Below are positions 53,065 through 62,193 of a DNA stretch of 64,000 nucleotides, piece by piece; positions within the stretch are counted from its first letter, which is position 1; every line of letters begins with the position of its first letter. Source of the stretch: Granulicella sp. L46. Lineage in GTDB: Bacteria; Acidobacteriota; Terriglobia; Terriglobales; Acidobacteriaceae. The stretch is taken from the NCBI RefSeq assembly GCF_009765785.1, contig NZ_LMUT01000012.1, positions 859,288-923,287 on the forward strand, written 5' to 3'. The position numbers and the translations under genes were made by a program. Under the pieces are notes generated by a model. That model searched no databases, was not told where the DNA came from, and saw only the letters and a list, made by a program, of their open reading frames with translations.

Positions 53065-53095
53065 CTACTGACGAGAAGAGCGTTTATCAGGACTA
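53065..53095. repeat. Intergenic repeat, copy 2 of island 2
   Basis: CTACTGACGAGAAGAGCGTT then TATCAGGACTA; matches 50486-50518 apart from a 2-bp indel and few changes. Confidence 0.65.
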
Positions 53096-53134
53096 ATGCA
53101 AGGGTTGATTCCACGGACGCGGTATAGTTTCTTA

Positions 53135-53530
53135 ATGAACGCTACTCCCTACCGAGTGATTGTGGTTGTTGACCGTGCATTCGGTAAGCAATTGGAAAGC
53201 ATTGCGCGAGGAGCTCCAGTCTGGATCGTCGATTCGCCGTCTAATAGAGCTTCTGTGGAGAAGTTGTGGCGAGAGTATCCGGAGCCTAGCCATCTGAAGG
53301 GCATCACGATCTTCACCTCTCCCGAAGGGGTCTCCCCCGAACATTCATTAATTGGCCAACTCGACACAATCGACCTGCACCACGGAGCTTATTCCGCTGA
53401 CCCTCCCTACAGTGTGTTGGAGGTCATAGGAGTTGTGTTGACTGAAGCAATTCAGATTACGCTCGAACAAACCGGGTTCAAGGAAATACACCCTACAGAT
53501 GCAGGATTCCGAGCCGTCCAGTCCCTATAG
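53135..53530 (+). CDS. Small protein of unknown function
   Basis: 131 residues from the ATG at 53135 (another frame start at 53096 overlaps a repeat). Mixed alpha/beta: YRVIVVVDRAFGKQLESIAR and GQLDTIDLHHGAYSADPPYS. Reminiscent of small toxin or immunity-type proteins but no motif supports that. Confidence 0.45.
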   Translation: MNATPYRVIVVVDRAFGKQLESIARGAPVWIVDSPSNRASVEKLWREYPEPSHLKGITIFTSPEGVSPEHSLIGQLDTIDLHHGAYSADPPYSVLEVIGVVLTEAIQITLEQTGFKEIHPTDAGFRAVQSL

Positions 53531-53601
53531 CCGGCTTCCAGAAGCAGTCGCTACACGAGTCGGGGCGTATCCTTGCAGGACTCAAACGTATACTGACAGC
53601 C

Positions 53602-54171
53602 ATGCGATTAATCTGGATCACCGTGATTGGATTCATGATGGGTTTCTCGCCCGCTCGTAGTGAGGCTCAGACGCCAGAAGTTCCTATCCGTGTCTCGCTG
53701 TGCGAGATTAAAACGCATCCAGAAAAATATCTAGAGAAGTTAGTCGAGTTCACTGCTGTTGCTTCGCACGGTTTTGAAGATTCAATGGTGGAGGACTCTC
53801 AATGTCCTTGGCCAGATAGCGGTCCCGGAGTCTGGATGGAATACGGCGGCAGTCGGTCCACGGACACTATGTATTGCTGTGGGTTTTCACCTAAACCGAC
53901 TCGCGACAAACCGCTCGTCGTTAACGGCATTCCATTGGGCCTAATTGAAGATGGGAAGTTCCAAGAGTTCGATGCTCGTCTACATCCGAAGCACCCGAAA
54001 CCCCAACGAGCGTCAGACACGGTGAAGGCGACCTTGCGCGGTCGCGTTTTTGGCCGCTACGAAGGGATTGCTGGCACACAGCAGAGCCCCGCATGGAGAG
54101 GTTATGGCCATATGGGGTGCTGCATGCTGTTCGTTGTCACACAGGTGCTTTCAGTCGATAAGCCAAACTGA
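53602..54171 (+). CDS. Exported protein of unknown function
   Basis: 189 residues with a signal peptide (LIWITVIGFMMGFSPARSEA). Six Cys residues (CEIKTHPEKY, SQCPW, YCCGFSP, MGCCMLFV) suggest disulfides. VPIRVSLCEIKTHPEKYLEK, LVEFTAVASHGFEDSMVEDS resemble OB-fold small exported proteins of Acidobacteria, but no assignment is safe. Confidence 0.5.
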   Translation: MRLIWITVIGFMMGFSPARSEAQTPEVPIRVSLCEIKTHPEKYLEKLVEFTAVASHGFEDSMVEDSQCPWPDSGPGVWMEYGGSRSTDTMYCCGFSPKPTRDKPLVVNGIPLGLIEDGKFQEFDARLHPKHPKPQRASDTVKATLRGRVFGRYEGIAGTQQSPAWRGYGHMGCCMLFVVTQVLSVDKPN

Positions 54172-54358
54172 TCATCAACAGTCATCCTTTAATGAACTCG
54201 CGACGAACGTACGAGCATGCCATTCAAGACCTCATCGAGTGGTGCTGCTCCGAACCAAGGCTTGCGTTGAACAAAACGGTAGTTACCCGTTGTTGTGAAA
54301 AGCATTTCACTGCCCGTTACTTTGGTCGGAGTCGCGGACCGAGTCATACAATATATCC

Positions 54359-54775
54359 ATGCGCAGTTCGAAGACATCTGACCCTTTGCCAGCGCTCCTT
54401 TCTCAAGGAGCAATTTGTCGCGAAGGCGAATACGCCTGGGAGTTGAATGCGTTTCCCGCAGCGCTTCAGAATGGACCTAACTTGGGTTATGCGTGTTTAG
54501 GTGGCCAATTCTGGTTCCTTCTTGCGGACGGCTCGCTCTATGAGCCCTTCTGGCTCGAAGCCAACTCGGTAGAAAGAGGTGCAAACGAAACATGGCCTGA
54601 CTACAAATTCAGGTCTTGCTTAGAAGTCGCAGACGGGTTCACCGCTCTTGTAAAAAAGACTGATTTTGAGCAAGAGGCGGCGCAATTCAAGTCGCTGCAG
54701 TCGCCCTTTGGAGTATTGTTCAACGCCTACTTCGTAACTGAAGCCGAACTGGCATCGCTCGGTTTGAAAAGTTAA
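54359..54775 (+). CDS. Protein of unknown function
   Basis: 138 residues. GYACLGGQFWFLLADGSLYE and WPDYKFRSCLEVADGFTALV are its most ordered parts. No family recognised; the gene has a believable composition and no motif. Confidence 0.45.
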   Translation: MRSSKTSDPLPALLSQGAICREGEYAWELNAFPAALQNGPNLGYACLGGQFWFLLADGSLYEPFWLEANSVERGANETWPDYKFRSCLEVADGFTALVKKTDFEQEAAQFKSLQSPFGVLFNAYFVTEAELASLGLKS

Positions 54776-54794
54776 CGTTTATCAGTCCTGATAA
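54776..54794. terminator. Perfect hairpin, possible terminator
   Basis: TTATCAG and CTGATAA form a 7-bp stem with a 2-nt loop (54779-54794) just past the stop of the preceding gene. It shares TTATCAG with the island repeats. A loop of 2 nt is tight, so an inverted-repeat binding site is also possible. Confidence 0.4.
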
Positions 54795-54839
54795 TTCAGC
54801 TTATCGCCACCATCCTTCTCGATAGCGCGCCATCTGCAT

Positions 54840-55148
54840 TCAACTCACGATTCGTTCAGGATGGTCGCAGCGAGCATACTTCCTTAAGTCCGCCATCGGA
54901 ATCAGGACTCGCCCCCCGATCCTCCTGGTAAGCAATCGCTTCGACGCCACGAGATAGTCGAGCGCACGTTGGCTAATGGAAAGAAGCTGCGCGGCCTCTT
55001 CGCGGCTCACCAGCAGCTTGTCTTCCGTCGCCACTGTAGCGCGTTGTGGAGGTTTCCGGCGATGAACTTCGAATTGCGCACCAGCGTCTTTCCCTAATAA
55101 CGACTTACCTATCCCTCTGTCGAAATCAATGACGTGCTCTGCCGCCAT
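54840..55148 (-). CDS. Excisionase-like helix-turn-helix protein
   Basis: 102 residues. The C-terminal half is the MerR/excisionase-type HTH: LLVSREEAAQLLSISQRALD, YLVASKRLLTRRIGGRVLIP, ADLRKYA. The N-terminal 40 residues look disordered. It is on the relaxase strand, 96 bp downstream of it. Likely regulates excision or mobilization. Confidence 0.7.
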   Translation of the reverse strand: MAAEHVIDFDRGIGKSLLGKDAGAQFEVHRRKPPQRATVATEDKLLVSREEAAQLLSISQRALDYLVASKRLLTRRIGGRVLIPMADLRKYARCDHPERIVS

Positions 55149-55244
55149 AGCTCAATCTCCTATTCCAAATTTTTCAAACCCGTTCTCGACCGCACTCACA
55201 AACCTGATTGCTTATATTTCCAGACCTCACATCGCATCTAGCCT

Positions 55245-58001
55245 TCACAGGCTCAAACCGTATCCCATACTCACCTCGACATTCCGCTTCGGCGTCACAA
55301 CCTTCGCCTCAGAAAGGGCAACAGCCTGTCCCGGCTTGTAGGCACTCTGGTGCGAAACATCATGCCCTAATGCCTTTGGCAGCTTCTCCAAACTGTCCGT
55401 AAATATCTGCGCGTCAAATTGACCGCGCGAAATCGAGACGTATGCCATGCGGCTATTGAGTAGATCCTTTGCCGCAAGCTCCGTGTCTACATTGACCAAC
55501 ACACGCTCCGCCGTCTGGCCCTGGCTTGAATAGCTGGTGACGGCATACCCATGATCGACATGCGGATGCTGCTGCGGATTGAAGTCGACTTTGCGCTCAT
55601 CATCCAACCGCAACCGCATCGTTCCATCCCGCCCGATACTCTCGACGGTCGCCAAGTCACGATTGGCAATCTTCAGTTCCTGGCTGGGCGCGGTGAACTG
55701 CATGCGATCTCCTACGGCGAACCTCTTCTCGTCCTCACGGTAGACAGATACTCCAACCTGGCGGCGTGGGTCATAGGTGGTCTGCTCCCCGTTCCCTCGT
55801 ACCACCGTCAAAGCGTTCGCCTGAGAGTTCACAGCAAGGACGCGGGAGTATTCACCTTTCTCGATGCCGGTCTCCTTCGATGTGCGCGAATACCGCAAGA
55901 TGTCATTGACCTGGTACTGCTGTGCCCAACTGCGATCTGCACCGGTCATTTCCTGGCGCGGAACAAGCGTCCGCACGGCATGGTCGTGCATGCTCACAAG
56001 CCCGCGCGATTGCAACTCATCATGTATCCGCAAATTGATCTCACTACGGGAACGGTTGTCGGGCGAAACGACAAGTGTGCCGCTGGGAGACTTGGCGTAC
56101 TCCCGGGCAATAGCCGCTACACGCTCATCGTGTCCCTTTATCTGATGTACACGGCCCTGCTGGTCAAGACTCTCGACGGCGGCTTCTACCTGCCCTCGCG
56201 CCAACTGCTCGACAACCTGTTTCAACTCTGGATCGCGCTGCCGAACGATGTCATTCAATGTCGCCGTTCGCATCCCTGCTTCCTGTAATTGCGCGAACGG
56301 ACGCCCTGCTTCGACGGCCTCATGTTGACGGCTGTCTCCTACTAACAACACGCGATCATTCCGATGGAGACGTTCGATGAACTCGTGCATCTGGCGCGTG
56401 GAGGCAAGCGAGGATTCATCGAGCACGTACAAGCGTTTCTCTCCAGTGTCGGTCTGCGTCCCTTTCGCAAGTTGACGCTGGAGAGTCGAGGTCTCCATAC
56501 CCGCCTCAGCCAACTTGTGCGCCGCGCGAGATGTCGGCGCGAATCCTTCCACCTTGTAGCCCTGGGCTTCAGCGCCTTCTCGGACAACGGATAGCGTCGT
56601 CGTTTTGCCTGCGCCTGCGACACCATCCAAGCCGACGATCTTCTCGCGGCTCAGGAATATCTCATCGACCGCTTGGCGTTGTGAACGGTTCAATTCAGGA
56701 TGGCGATCTTCTGTCCAGATTCGCAACTGCGGCGATACCAGCATTGGATCGTCGTAGCCGCGCTGATTGCCGCGCTGCATGTGACCGACGGTCTCCCGCT
56801 CCATCCGCATCATCTCGGCAGTCGTATACAGCGGCGCTGCCCGGCCATCCGTCCGCTCAATCGCTCGGAACTCACCTTTGGTCACTCGCTGCTCGAACTC
56901 CTTTCGCACCTGGCTGTAGGAAGCGTGGCCCATGCTGCGGTCTATCGCCGCTTGCAGGATTGCACGCTCGTCCTGAACAGCAAAGCGTTCAAAGACGTGA
57001 TTGCGTGAATACGTCACCGACTGTTGCGCCGTCTTTTCCGGTTGCACTTCATGGCGGGGCTCCAGTGCCATTGCAACGACACGATCTGCTTGATGGCCGA
57101 ACCTCGCTGCAAGTTCACGGTGCTGCTTCAAGACTTCTTCGGGTGAATGAATCTCCTTGCTGTCGCGTGTGCGGTGAGCGGCTACTTGTGCCGCGCCTGC
57201 GCCCTCTCTTCCAATTTCCTGTAGGTGTTCTTTGATCTGCACACGACGTGGACTCGATGCTTCCAAATACTCTTGCGAATAGCCCTTGATCTCAGGCTGC
57301 CCATGCTTGCCGCGTTCAATCTCGTAGCCAAGGCCCTGCAACTTCATTGCAAGCTCGGATCGGTATACGGTTGTCGCATACTGTTGCGACTGGAAGAGAC
57401 TGCGCTCTTGCAATGCGCGCGTCTGTCCATTGTCTCGCTCGGTCACATTGAAAACGACCGCGTGTGTGTGAAGCTGGGGCGCAGCATATCCGTCTACAGG
57501 ACGAGCAGTGTCATGCTCGAAGGTAGCGGCGATGAACTTGCCCGTTGTCTCCGGCGCATGGACGTTTCCAATGCGAGCCTGCGTATACCGCTCCAACTCC
57601 TGTAACGCTACACGAACACTTTCGCGATGCGCTTCGCGCACGCGATCATCGCCGCCCACAAGGGCCGTAAGCGAAACAGACTTGGGTGCGGAGAACGTCG
57701 CATCCCATCCTGCACGGTGTTCTGAACTGGTGATCTGCTTGCCGTACTGATTCTCGTAGGTCCTGGCAGGCTGGTGCTTGACGAGCTGCGCATCGTTCGC
57801 TGGGTGCCGTCCTTCGCTCAAACGAGCAAACTCCTCAGCCCCTACTTGGCCGCGCAAGCCCCACTCCTTTGCGAGGCTTCCTTGCCACTCGCTATGCCCT
57901 TGCTGATCGCGGCTCCAGTAGTTCTGTCGTTCAGAGGTGAACTCACGCGCGTGATACGTCCGTGCTTGTCCAGCAGACAGCGATTTAGAGATAGTCAGCA
58001 T
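55245..58001 (-). CDS. MobF-family conjugative relaxase with helicase domain
   Basis: 918 residues. N-terminal relaxase: candidate Tyr16 and Tyr28 in ARTYHAREF and QNYWSRD, and the metal-binding triad in AAPQLHTHAVVFN. The central domain has Walker A VAGAGKTTTLSVV, YVLDESSLAS, LVGDSRQHEAVEAGRP, as in TraI/TrwC helicases; later RecD-like motifs (YAVTSYSSQGQT). MobF relaxases nick DNA at oriT and unwind it during transfer. Full length, so mobilization-competent if an oriT is present. Confidence 0.9.
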   Translation of the reverse strand: MLTISKSLSAGQARTYHAREFTSERQNYWSRDQQGHSEWQGSLAKEWGLRGQVGAEEFARLSEGRHPANDAQLVKHQPARTYENQYGKQITSSEHRAGWDATFSAPKSVSLTALVGGDDRVREAHRESVRVALQELERYTQARIGNVHAPETTGKFIAATFEHDTARPVDGYAAPQLHTHAVVFNVTERDNGQTRALQERSLFQSQQYATTVYRSELAMKLQGLGYEIERGKHGQPEIKGYSQEYLEASSPRRVQIKEHLQEIGREGAGAAQVAAHRTRDSKEIHSPEEVLKQHRELAARFGHQADRVVAMALEPRHEVQPEKTAQQSVTYSRNHVFERFAVQDERAILQAAIDRSMGHASYSQVRKEFEQRVTKGEFRAIERTDGRAAPLYTTAEMMRMERETVGHMQRGNQRGYDDPMLVSPQLRIWTEDRHPELNRSQRQAVDEIFLSREKIVGLDGVAGAGKTTTLSVVREGAEAQGYKVEGFAPTSRAAHKLAEAGMETSTLQRQLAKGTQTDTGEKRLYVLDESSLASTRQMHEFIERLHRNDRVLLVGDSRQHEAVEAGRPFAQLQEAGMRTATLNDIVRQRDPELKQVVEQLARGQVEAAVESLDQQGRVHQIKGHDERVAAIAREYAKSPSGTLVVSPDNRSRSEINLRIHDELQSRGLVSMHDHAVRTLVPRQEMTGADRSWAQQYQVNDILRYSRTSKETGIEKGEYSRVLAVNSQANALTVVRGNGEQTTYDPRRQVGVSVYREDEKRFAVGDRMQFTAPSQELKIANRDLATVESIGRDGTMRLRLDDERKVDFNPQQHPHVDHGYAVTSYSSQGQTAERVLVNVDTELAAKDLLNSRMAYVSISRGQFDAQIFTDSLEKLPKALGHDVSHQSAYKPGQAVALSEAKVVTPKRNVEVSMGYGLSL

Positions 58002-58471
58002 ACCTTGGCCCGCGAAACAGCAGATAGTTACTGTCTTGGTTCACATCGTAGCCGAGATTTGTGGATAAGTGGGCCGTTATTGTAGAAATATTTTTCGGCT
58101 CATGATCTACAAAACACCTATGGCTATTGGTTCTTTCTATCTTAAGCAAAGCTATTAGCGGAGTAATCGACCGGTAATTTGAGTGGCAATTAATCGACTA
58201 ATTCCACACTTATAGCCGACTCAATGGAGGCTCGATACGTTGCTTGAGAACAGTCTCAAACAAGACCTTCCTCGCGAGTTCTAACTGGTATATTCCATGC
58301 TCAAGACGCGGACATTCAGCCTCTCAAATAGCTCTCGTCAAGCAGTCCTTTGAGATGAGTAGAAGGGAGATAAACGTGAGGGTCATCGATGCTGCTCGAA
58401 GTTGAGCAAAGAGATGCGAACTTGGTGGGAGATCTTAAATCGAATACACAGAGGCATCGGAAGTCTCTTCG
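58002..58471. other. Non-coding region upstream of the relaxase, candidate oriT
   Basis: About 470 bp without a supported gene, AT-richer than its surroundings. TAATCGAC occurs twice (near 58160 and 58191) with AATT-rich flanks. A relaxase nick site usually lies here, but I cannot identify one. Confidence 0.35.
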
Positions 58472-59377
58472 TCAATCAATCCATCTCGATTCATCCCACG
58501 GTTCTGATTGCGAATGCGCAGCATCAGATGCAGACGATCCGGGGAAGATAGTACGTCGCTGAGACGGTGCTTTTGGGGAGTGCGAAGGGGGTGGAGTAGC
58601 CAGTTGCCGTGTAGTAGAAACCTCGCCGCGAGCTTGAGTCGATGCCTGTCGGTCACTCCCACGAAGCGTTTCTGGATTTGGCAACTTCTTGAGACCGAAT
58701 CTGCGACTGATTGCAGGTCCAAAACTCGGCCACTCAAGCTCTGTCTTCTGCTCCCTAATCCAGTGGACAATTCGCAACCGGATTCGAGCGACAATCCCAT
58801 CTCGACTCTCGGTCCAATCCCTTCCATAATTCGATAACCATTGGGGCTCCGTAACCGCGCGTCGAAGCTGTCTCCATTCGTACCCGATGTCCCCTCTCAT
58901 CACGAATGTCAAATAGGCGACGATCAGCCAAGCCGCGACACCATAGAGTAGCGGTTCATTGACGAGTCGGCGGAAACTTTTGCCGTCATAAAAATCTTCA
59001 CGCAGGAGCATTTCGACCTCGGTGGAATCCACGCTTTCGACTGCGGTTCTTTCTATGCCCGTCCATCCTTGTTCAAGAGCAAAAGACGAGAGTTCCAAAG
59101 GGAGTTCACTCTCGCTTCCCTCGGTGACATCGGGGGCGAACAGCCACTGTCTCTTACGCCCGGGAGCCGTTTCCATGAGCCAGCGGATTTGAGTCTTGGC
59201 ATCAGGCTGATTTGCGTGTTCGGAACTGTGCCAATATGCGATCAGATAATACCGTTGTAGTGGCGGAACTTCCCACCGCAACCAAGCCCAGAAGCCAACT
59301 AGTGGGAGGCATGGAAGGAGTACCAGGATCAGCGCGATCCGCCAGGGAAAGGCAAACCGAATGCGGGAGAGTTTCAT
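58472..59377 (-). CDS. Membrane protein resembling a coupling-protein N-terminus
   Basis: 301 residues. Two membrane segments: about 13-30 (IALILVLLPCLPLVGFWAW) and near 145-160 (GVAAWLIVAYLTFVM). VPPLQRYYLIAYW and LLREDFYDGKSFRRLVNEPL look like the N-terminal region of T4 coupling proteins (TraD/VirD4), but no Walker A/B ATPase follows. The tail ends EPWDESRWID. Its start overlaps the upstream mobilization gene by one base (TAATG). A truncated or alternative coupling protein (inference). Confidence 0.5.
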   Translation of the reverse strand: MKLSRIRFAFPWRIALILVLLPCLPLVGFWAWLRWEVPPLQRYYLIAYWHSSEHANQPDAKTQIRWLMETAPGRKRQWLFAPDVTEGSESELPLELSSFALEQGWTGIERTAVESVDSTEVEMLLREDFYDGKSFRRLVNEPLLYGVAAWLIVAYLTFVMRGDIGYEWRQLRRAVTEPQWLSNYGRDWTESRDGIVARIRLRIVHWIREQKTELEWPSFGPAISRRFGLKKLPNPETLRGSDRQASTQARGEVSTTRQLATPPPSHSPKAPSQRRTIFPGSSASDAAHSQSEPWDESRWID

Positions 59378-59802
59378 TACGGATTGTCCGTGGTGTTGAG
59401 ACTGTTCCGGCGACGCCTCTGCGCCATGTAATCCTGCGCCCTCTGCTCCTTAATAGAGTCCGAATAGGCTGACATCTTGCGTAGATCGTCGGTCGTTAGT
59501 GGACCTTCCGACGCTCTGGCGAACAGATTCAGCATGAGCGACCGCATCCCCATAATCTCAGCCAGTAGGATCGGATCGGTTTGCTCCTCTGCACCAGCAC
59601 CCGCGCGGGCGTGGGCAAGCGCCGCCTCGCGTAGCCATTCCGCCACCTTCTTACCGGCGTCAGCAGCTGCTGCCTCAACCTCACCGAACTCCGCGTCGGT
59701 AAGGCGCGTGGCAATGGATCTTGCACGGGAGGTCTCATTAGCCGAGACGGTAGATGCCGACGGCGCAGCAGTTTCTTGCGACTTGTCGTTACCGGAGGGC
59801 AT
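59377..59802 (-). CDS. Ribbon-helix-helix mobilization protein (MobC/TraY-like)
   Basis: 141 residues from the ATG at 59802, behind an AGGTGG box; the upstream GTG at 59904 lacks one. The RHH-like segment is ATRLTDAEFGEVEAAAADAG and KKVAEWLREAALAHA, then helices (ILLAEIMGMRSLMLNLFARA). Such proteins bind oriT as relaxosome accessories and often repress their own operon. First of two coupled genes. Confidence 0.7.
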   Translation of the reverse strand: MPSGNDKSQETAAPSASTVSANETSRARSIATRLTDAEFGEVEAAAADAGKKVAEWLREAALAHARAGAGAEEQTDPILLAEIMGMRSLMLNLFARASEGPLTTDDLRKMSAYSDSIKEQRAQDYMAQRRRRNSLNTTDNP

Positions 59803-60170
59803 TCGGTTTGCCACCTGGAACAGATAGTCCCTTGAAGCGCTTGGATGCTTCCACCGCACAACCGGTTTCTGCAAACACCGTCGCTGACGAGAAATGTTGT
59901 TCACTGCAACGGCGTTTACGGCCGGAAACGTAAAACTTCCAACTAATTGAAAGCAAAAACGTTATCAATCGTAAACTTTGGGGAGCTTCGCAGTTCCCTA
60001 TTGGGGATGACGTGTCAGCATTACACCCGCTGCGAAGCAGCGTAGAAGTCTTGCTCTGAGACGGAAGCACACCGATCGCTCTGTATGGACGCTTAAACCA
60101 TGCAAATCGAAAAGGAAGTTTTCATATTGCATGGATAATCGGGCCCGCTACAGCCGTTATCGGCCAGGAA
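59803..60170. other. Gap upstream of the RHH gene
   Basis: About 370 bp with no supported gene. Contains the palindrome at 59912-59927 and a CGCTGCGAAGCAGCG hairpin near 60029. A natural place for oriT or an operator. Confidence 0.4.
59912..59927. promoter_or_regulatory. Near-palindrome, candidate RHH operator
   Basis: GTTTACGGCCGGAAAC is symmetric except for one pair, upstream of the RHH gene. RHH proteins typically bind such sites. Candidate only. Confidence 0.35.
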
Positions 60171-60815
60171 TCAAATCTCCAAGTCGACGATCTGCGGCTC
60201 ATACACCAGCATGTAGTGTTCATTCAGCACAGAACCATTCACGAATTCGCATCCATTGCTACCACGCACACGCCCGTGTCCTCCATGGATATGCCCGAAG
60301 AGATGCAACCTGGGCGCGACCTTCTCCACGACTTCTGCCAACTCTTCGCAACCCAAATGGTCGGTCATTGGGCGGGATTGATCGAGAATTCCGAAGGGCG
60401 GGCCATGAGTCACCAGGACATCTGTCCCCATCGGGATTTTGTCCCAATGTCGTCGTATCGGCGCGCCACGCTGCACGTTGAAAGCCCAGTTGTTGAAGGG
60501 CGGCTGCACCGGTGATCCCCAGAACATAAGGCCTTCCACTTCGACCCCAGAGTCCTCCAGATAGACGCCATTTGTGATGAGGGCGCGAGCTGGCATCGAG
60601 TGTGACTCGAACAAGCGATCATGATTTCCTGCGATGACAATCTTGTGCGTATGAGGCTGCCGGCCGAGCCATGCGTTGAAGTCGATGATCTCGCGCGGCG
60701 CGTTCCCATAGGTCATGAAATCGCCCGCATGAATCAGGATGTCGCCATCGGGCACGCGGAGACCGGCGTGTTGTCCGTGCGTGTCGCTGATACAGATGAT
60801 TCGCACTCTTGCCAT
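60171..60815 (-). CDS. Metallophosphoesterase
   Basis: 214 residues. The calcineurin-like motifs are complete: CISDTHG, HAGDFM, GNHDRL, and VTHGPP with a later GHIHGGHGR. These bind two metals. Family members hydrolyse phosphodiesters or phosphomonoesters; substrate unknown. In the island, between the mobilization genes and Fic. Confidence 0.9.
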   Translation of the reverse strand: MARVRIICISDTHGQHAGLRVPDGDILIHAGDFMTYGNAPREIIDFNAWLGRQPHTHKIVIAGNHDRLFESHSMPARALITNGVYLEDSGVEVEGLMFWGSPVQPPFNNWAFNVQRGAPIRRHWDKIPMGTDVLVTHGPPFGILDQSRPMTDHLGCEELAEVVEKVAPRLHLFGHIHGGHGRVRGSNGCEFVNGSVLNEHYMLVYEPQIVDLEI

Positions 60816-60916
60816 CGTCGGAAGCCCCTACAATCTGGCCGTCTGCACCATCAACTGCTTCTTCTCGTGATGCTTTTTGACTTCGCATTCATGATTATTG
60901 AGACCAACCCCGGCAA

Positions 60917-61966
60917 CTACTTGATCGTGTAGCGTGCCCCGCGTCCCTGCCCCACCTGACGCAAATATTGTTGCTCGACCAGCTTCTTAACATGCACTTT
61001 GATGGTGTTGCGGTTTGCGCCGCTCGAGTCCTCAATTTCTTTGACGGTGACTTCGCCGCGCGTCTTTGCCAGCTCCAGTACCTGGCGGGAAAGGGCGGGA
61101 AGGGATGAGCGGAGCGCCTGCTCCTCCTTCACCTTTGCGGCGAGGTTATCTTTCTGCTTCGCCATCGTCTTTAGGAAAAAGACCAACCATGCTTCCCAGT
61201 TCTGCTCTTCCTTGCGGATCGTTTGCTGAGTCCTCCGGAGGGCTAGGTAATAGCTGTCCTTGTTCTGCTCAACCACGCCTTCCATAGAGCTGTAGGGAAC
61301 ATAGCCGTAGCCGGCCCGCAGCAGCAGCAAGGTCGTAAGCACACGCGATAGCCTGCCATTGCCGTCTTTGAATGGATGGATCGCGAGGAACACCACAATG
61401 AAGATTCCAATCAGGATCAAAGGGTGATGACTCTCCTCCTCCACTGCACGGTTAAACCAATCGACAAGGTCTTTCATCCATCCCGGCGTTTCAAACGGGG
61501 TCGCCGTCTCGAAGACAACGCCCAGACTCTTGCCGTCAGGTCCGAACGCCTCGACGTGGTTCGTGACGGTCTTGTACTGGCCGCGATGGTCCTGATCCTT
61601 GGAACTGTATTTGAGGAGGACGCCGTGGAGCTGCTTGATGTGATTCTCGGTCGAAGCGATAGCCTCGTATCCCTCGAAAATCATGTCCATCGCGTCGGCA
61701 TAGCCCGCGACTTCCTCCTCGTCGCGGCTTGCAAATGATTTGGTATGCAGCCCGGAGAGCAGCTTCTCCACCTCTGCATCGCTGAGCTTCGATCCCTCAA
61801 TACGGGTGGACGACCCCACGCTCTCAATGGTGGCGATACGCCGGAGCGTGGTGAGTTTTTCCGGGGCGAGCGTTTCAATGACCGTCCAGCGGCCCTTGAA
61901 CTCGTCGATCTCGGCAATGAGTTTAAGGATTTCGGGGGTGATCGTGATGTTGGTGATGCGTTGCAT
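60917..61966 (-). CDS. Fic-family protein with class II inhibitory motif
   Basis: 349 residues from the ATG at 61966. The Fic motif HPFKDGNGRLSR is intact (His at about 197); the inhibitory motif SSTRIEGS lies upstream in the same chain, so the enzyme is autoinhibited (class II). A winged-helix-like C-terminus (LELAKTRGEVTVKEIEDSSG, NRNTIKVHVKKLVEQQYL) could bind DNA. Fic enzymes AMP-ylate targets. Starts at 61978 and 62005 also fit but would translate the upstream repeat boxes. Confidence 0.85.
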   Translation of the reverse strand: MQRITNITITPEILKLIAEIDEFKGRWTVIETLAPEKLTTLRRIATIESVGSSTRIEGSKLSDAEVEKLLSGLHTKSFASRDEEEVAGYADAMDMIFEGYEAIASTENHIKQLHGVLLKYSSKDQDHRGQYKTVTNHVEAFGPDGKSLGVVFETATPFETPGWMKDLVDWFNRAVEEESHHPLILIGIFIVVFLAIHPFKDGNGRLSRVLTTLLLLRAGYGYVPYSSMEGVVEQNKDSYYLALRRTQQTIRKEEQNWEAWLVFFLKTMAKQKDNLAAKVKEEQALRSSLPALSRQVLELAKTRGEVTVKEIEDSSGANRNTIKVHVKKLVEQQYLRQVGQGRGARYTIK

Positions 61967-61971
61967 GCTGA

Positions 61972-62047
61972 TACCCATTTTCACCCATTTATAGCCGTTT
62001 TGCATCCGATCATAGCAAATATCCGTTTCTACCCATTTTCACCCATT
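61972..62047. promoter_or_regulatory. Two direct 18-bp boxes upstream of the fic gene
   Basis: TACCCATTTTCACCCATT occurs at 61972-61989 and 62030-62047. On the gene's strand this reads AATGGGTGAAAATGGGTA. Spacing is 58 bp. The position at the promoter suggests operator sites, perhaps for the Fic C-terminal HTH. Confidence 0.5.
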
Positions 62048-62125
62048 CAGCGCGGGGCGTAAGGATTCGCCCGTTGGCCTTTGCTGACTTCACCAGCTCA
62101 CTATAGCTCCCCGCCGTTGCCTATT

Positions 62126-62167
62126 TCATGTGTCTTTGGACACATGAGAAGAAGACATTCTTCTCAT
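62126..62167. repeat. Two overlapping perfect hairpins
   Basis: TCATGTGTC / GACACATGA (9 bp, loop TTTG, 62126-62147) and ATGAGAAGAA / TTCTTCTCAT (10 bp, loop GACA, 62144-62167) share four bases, so they are mutually exclusive if both form in one strand. Confidence 0.7.
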
Positions 62168-62193
62168 GACAGCGCCTCACCCGGAGCGGAGGC

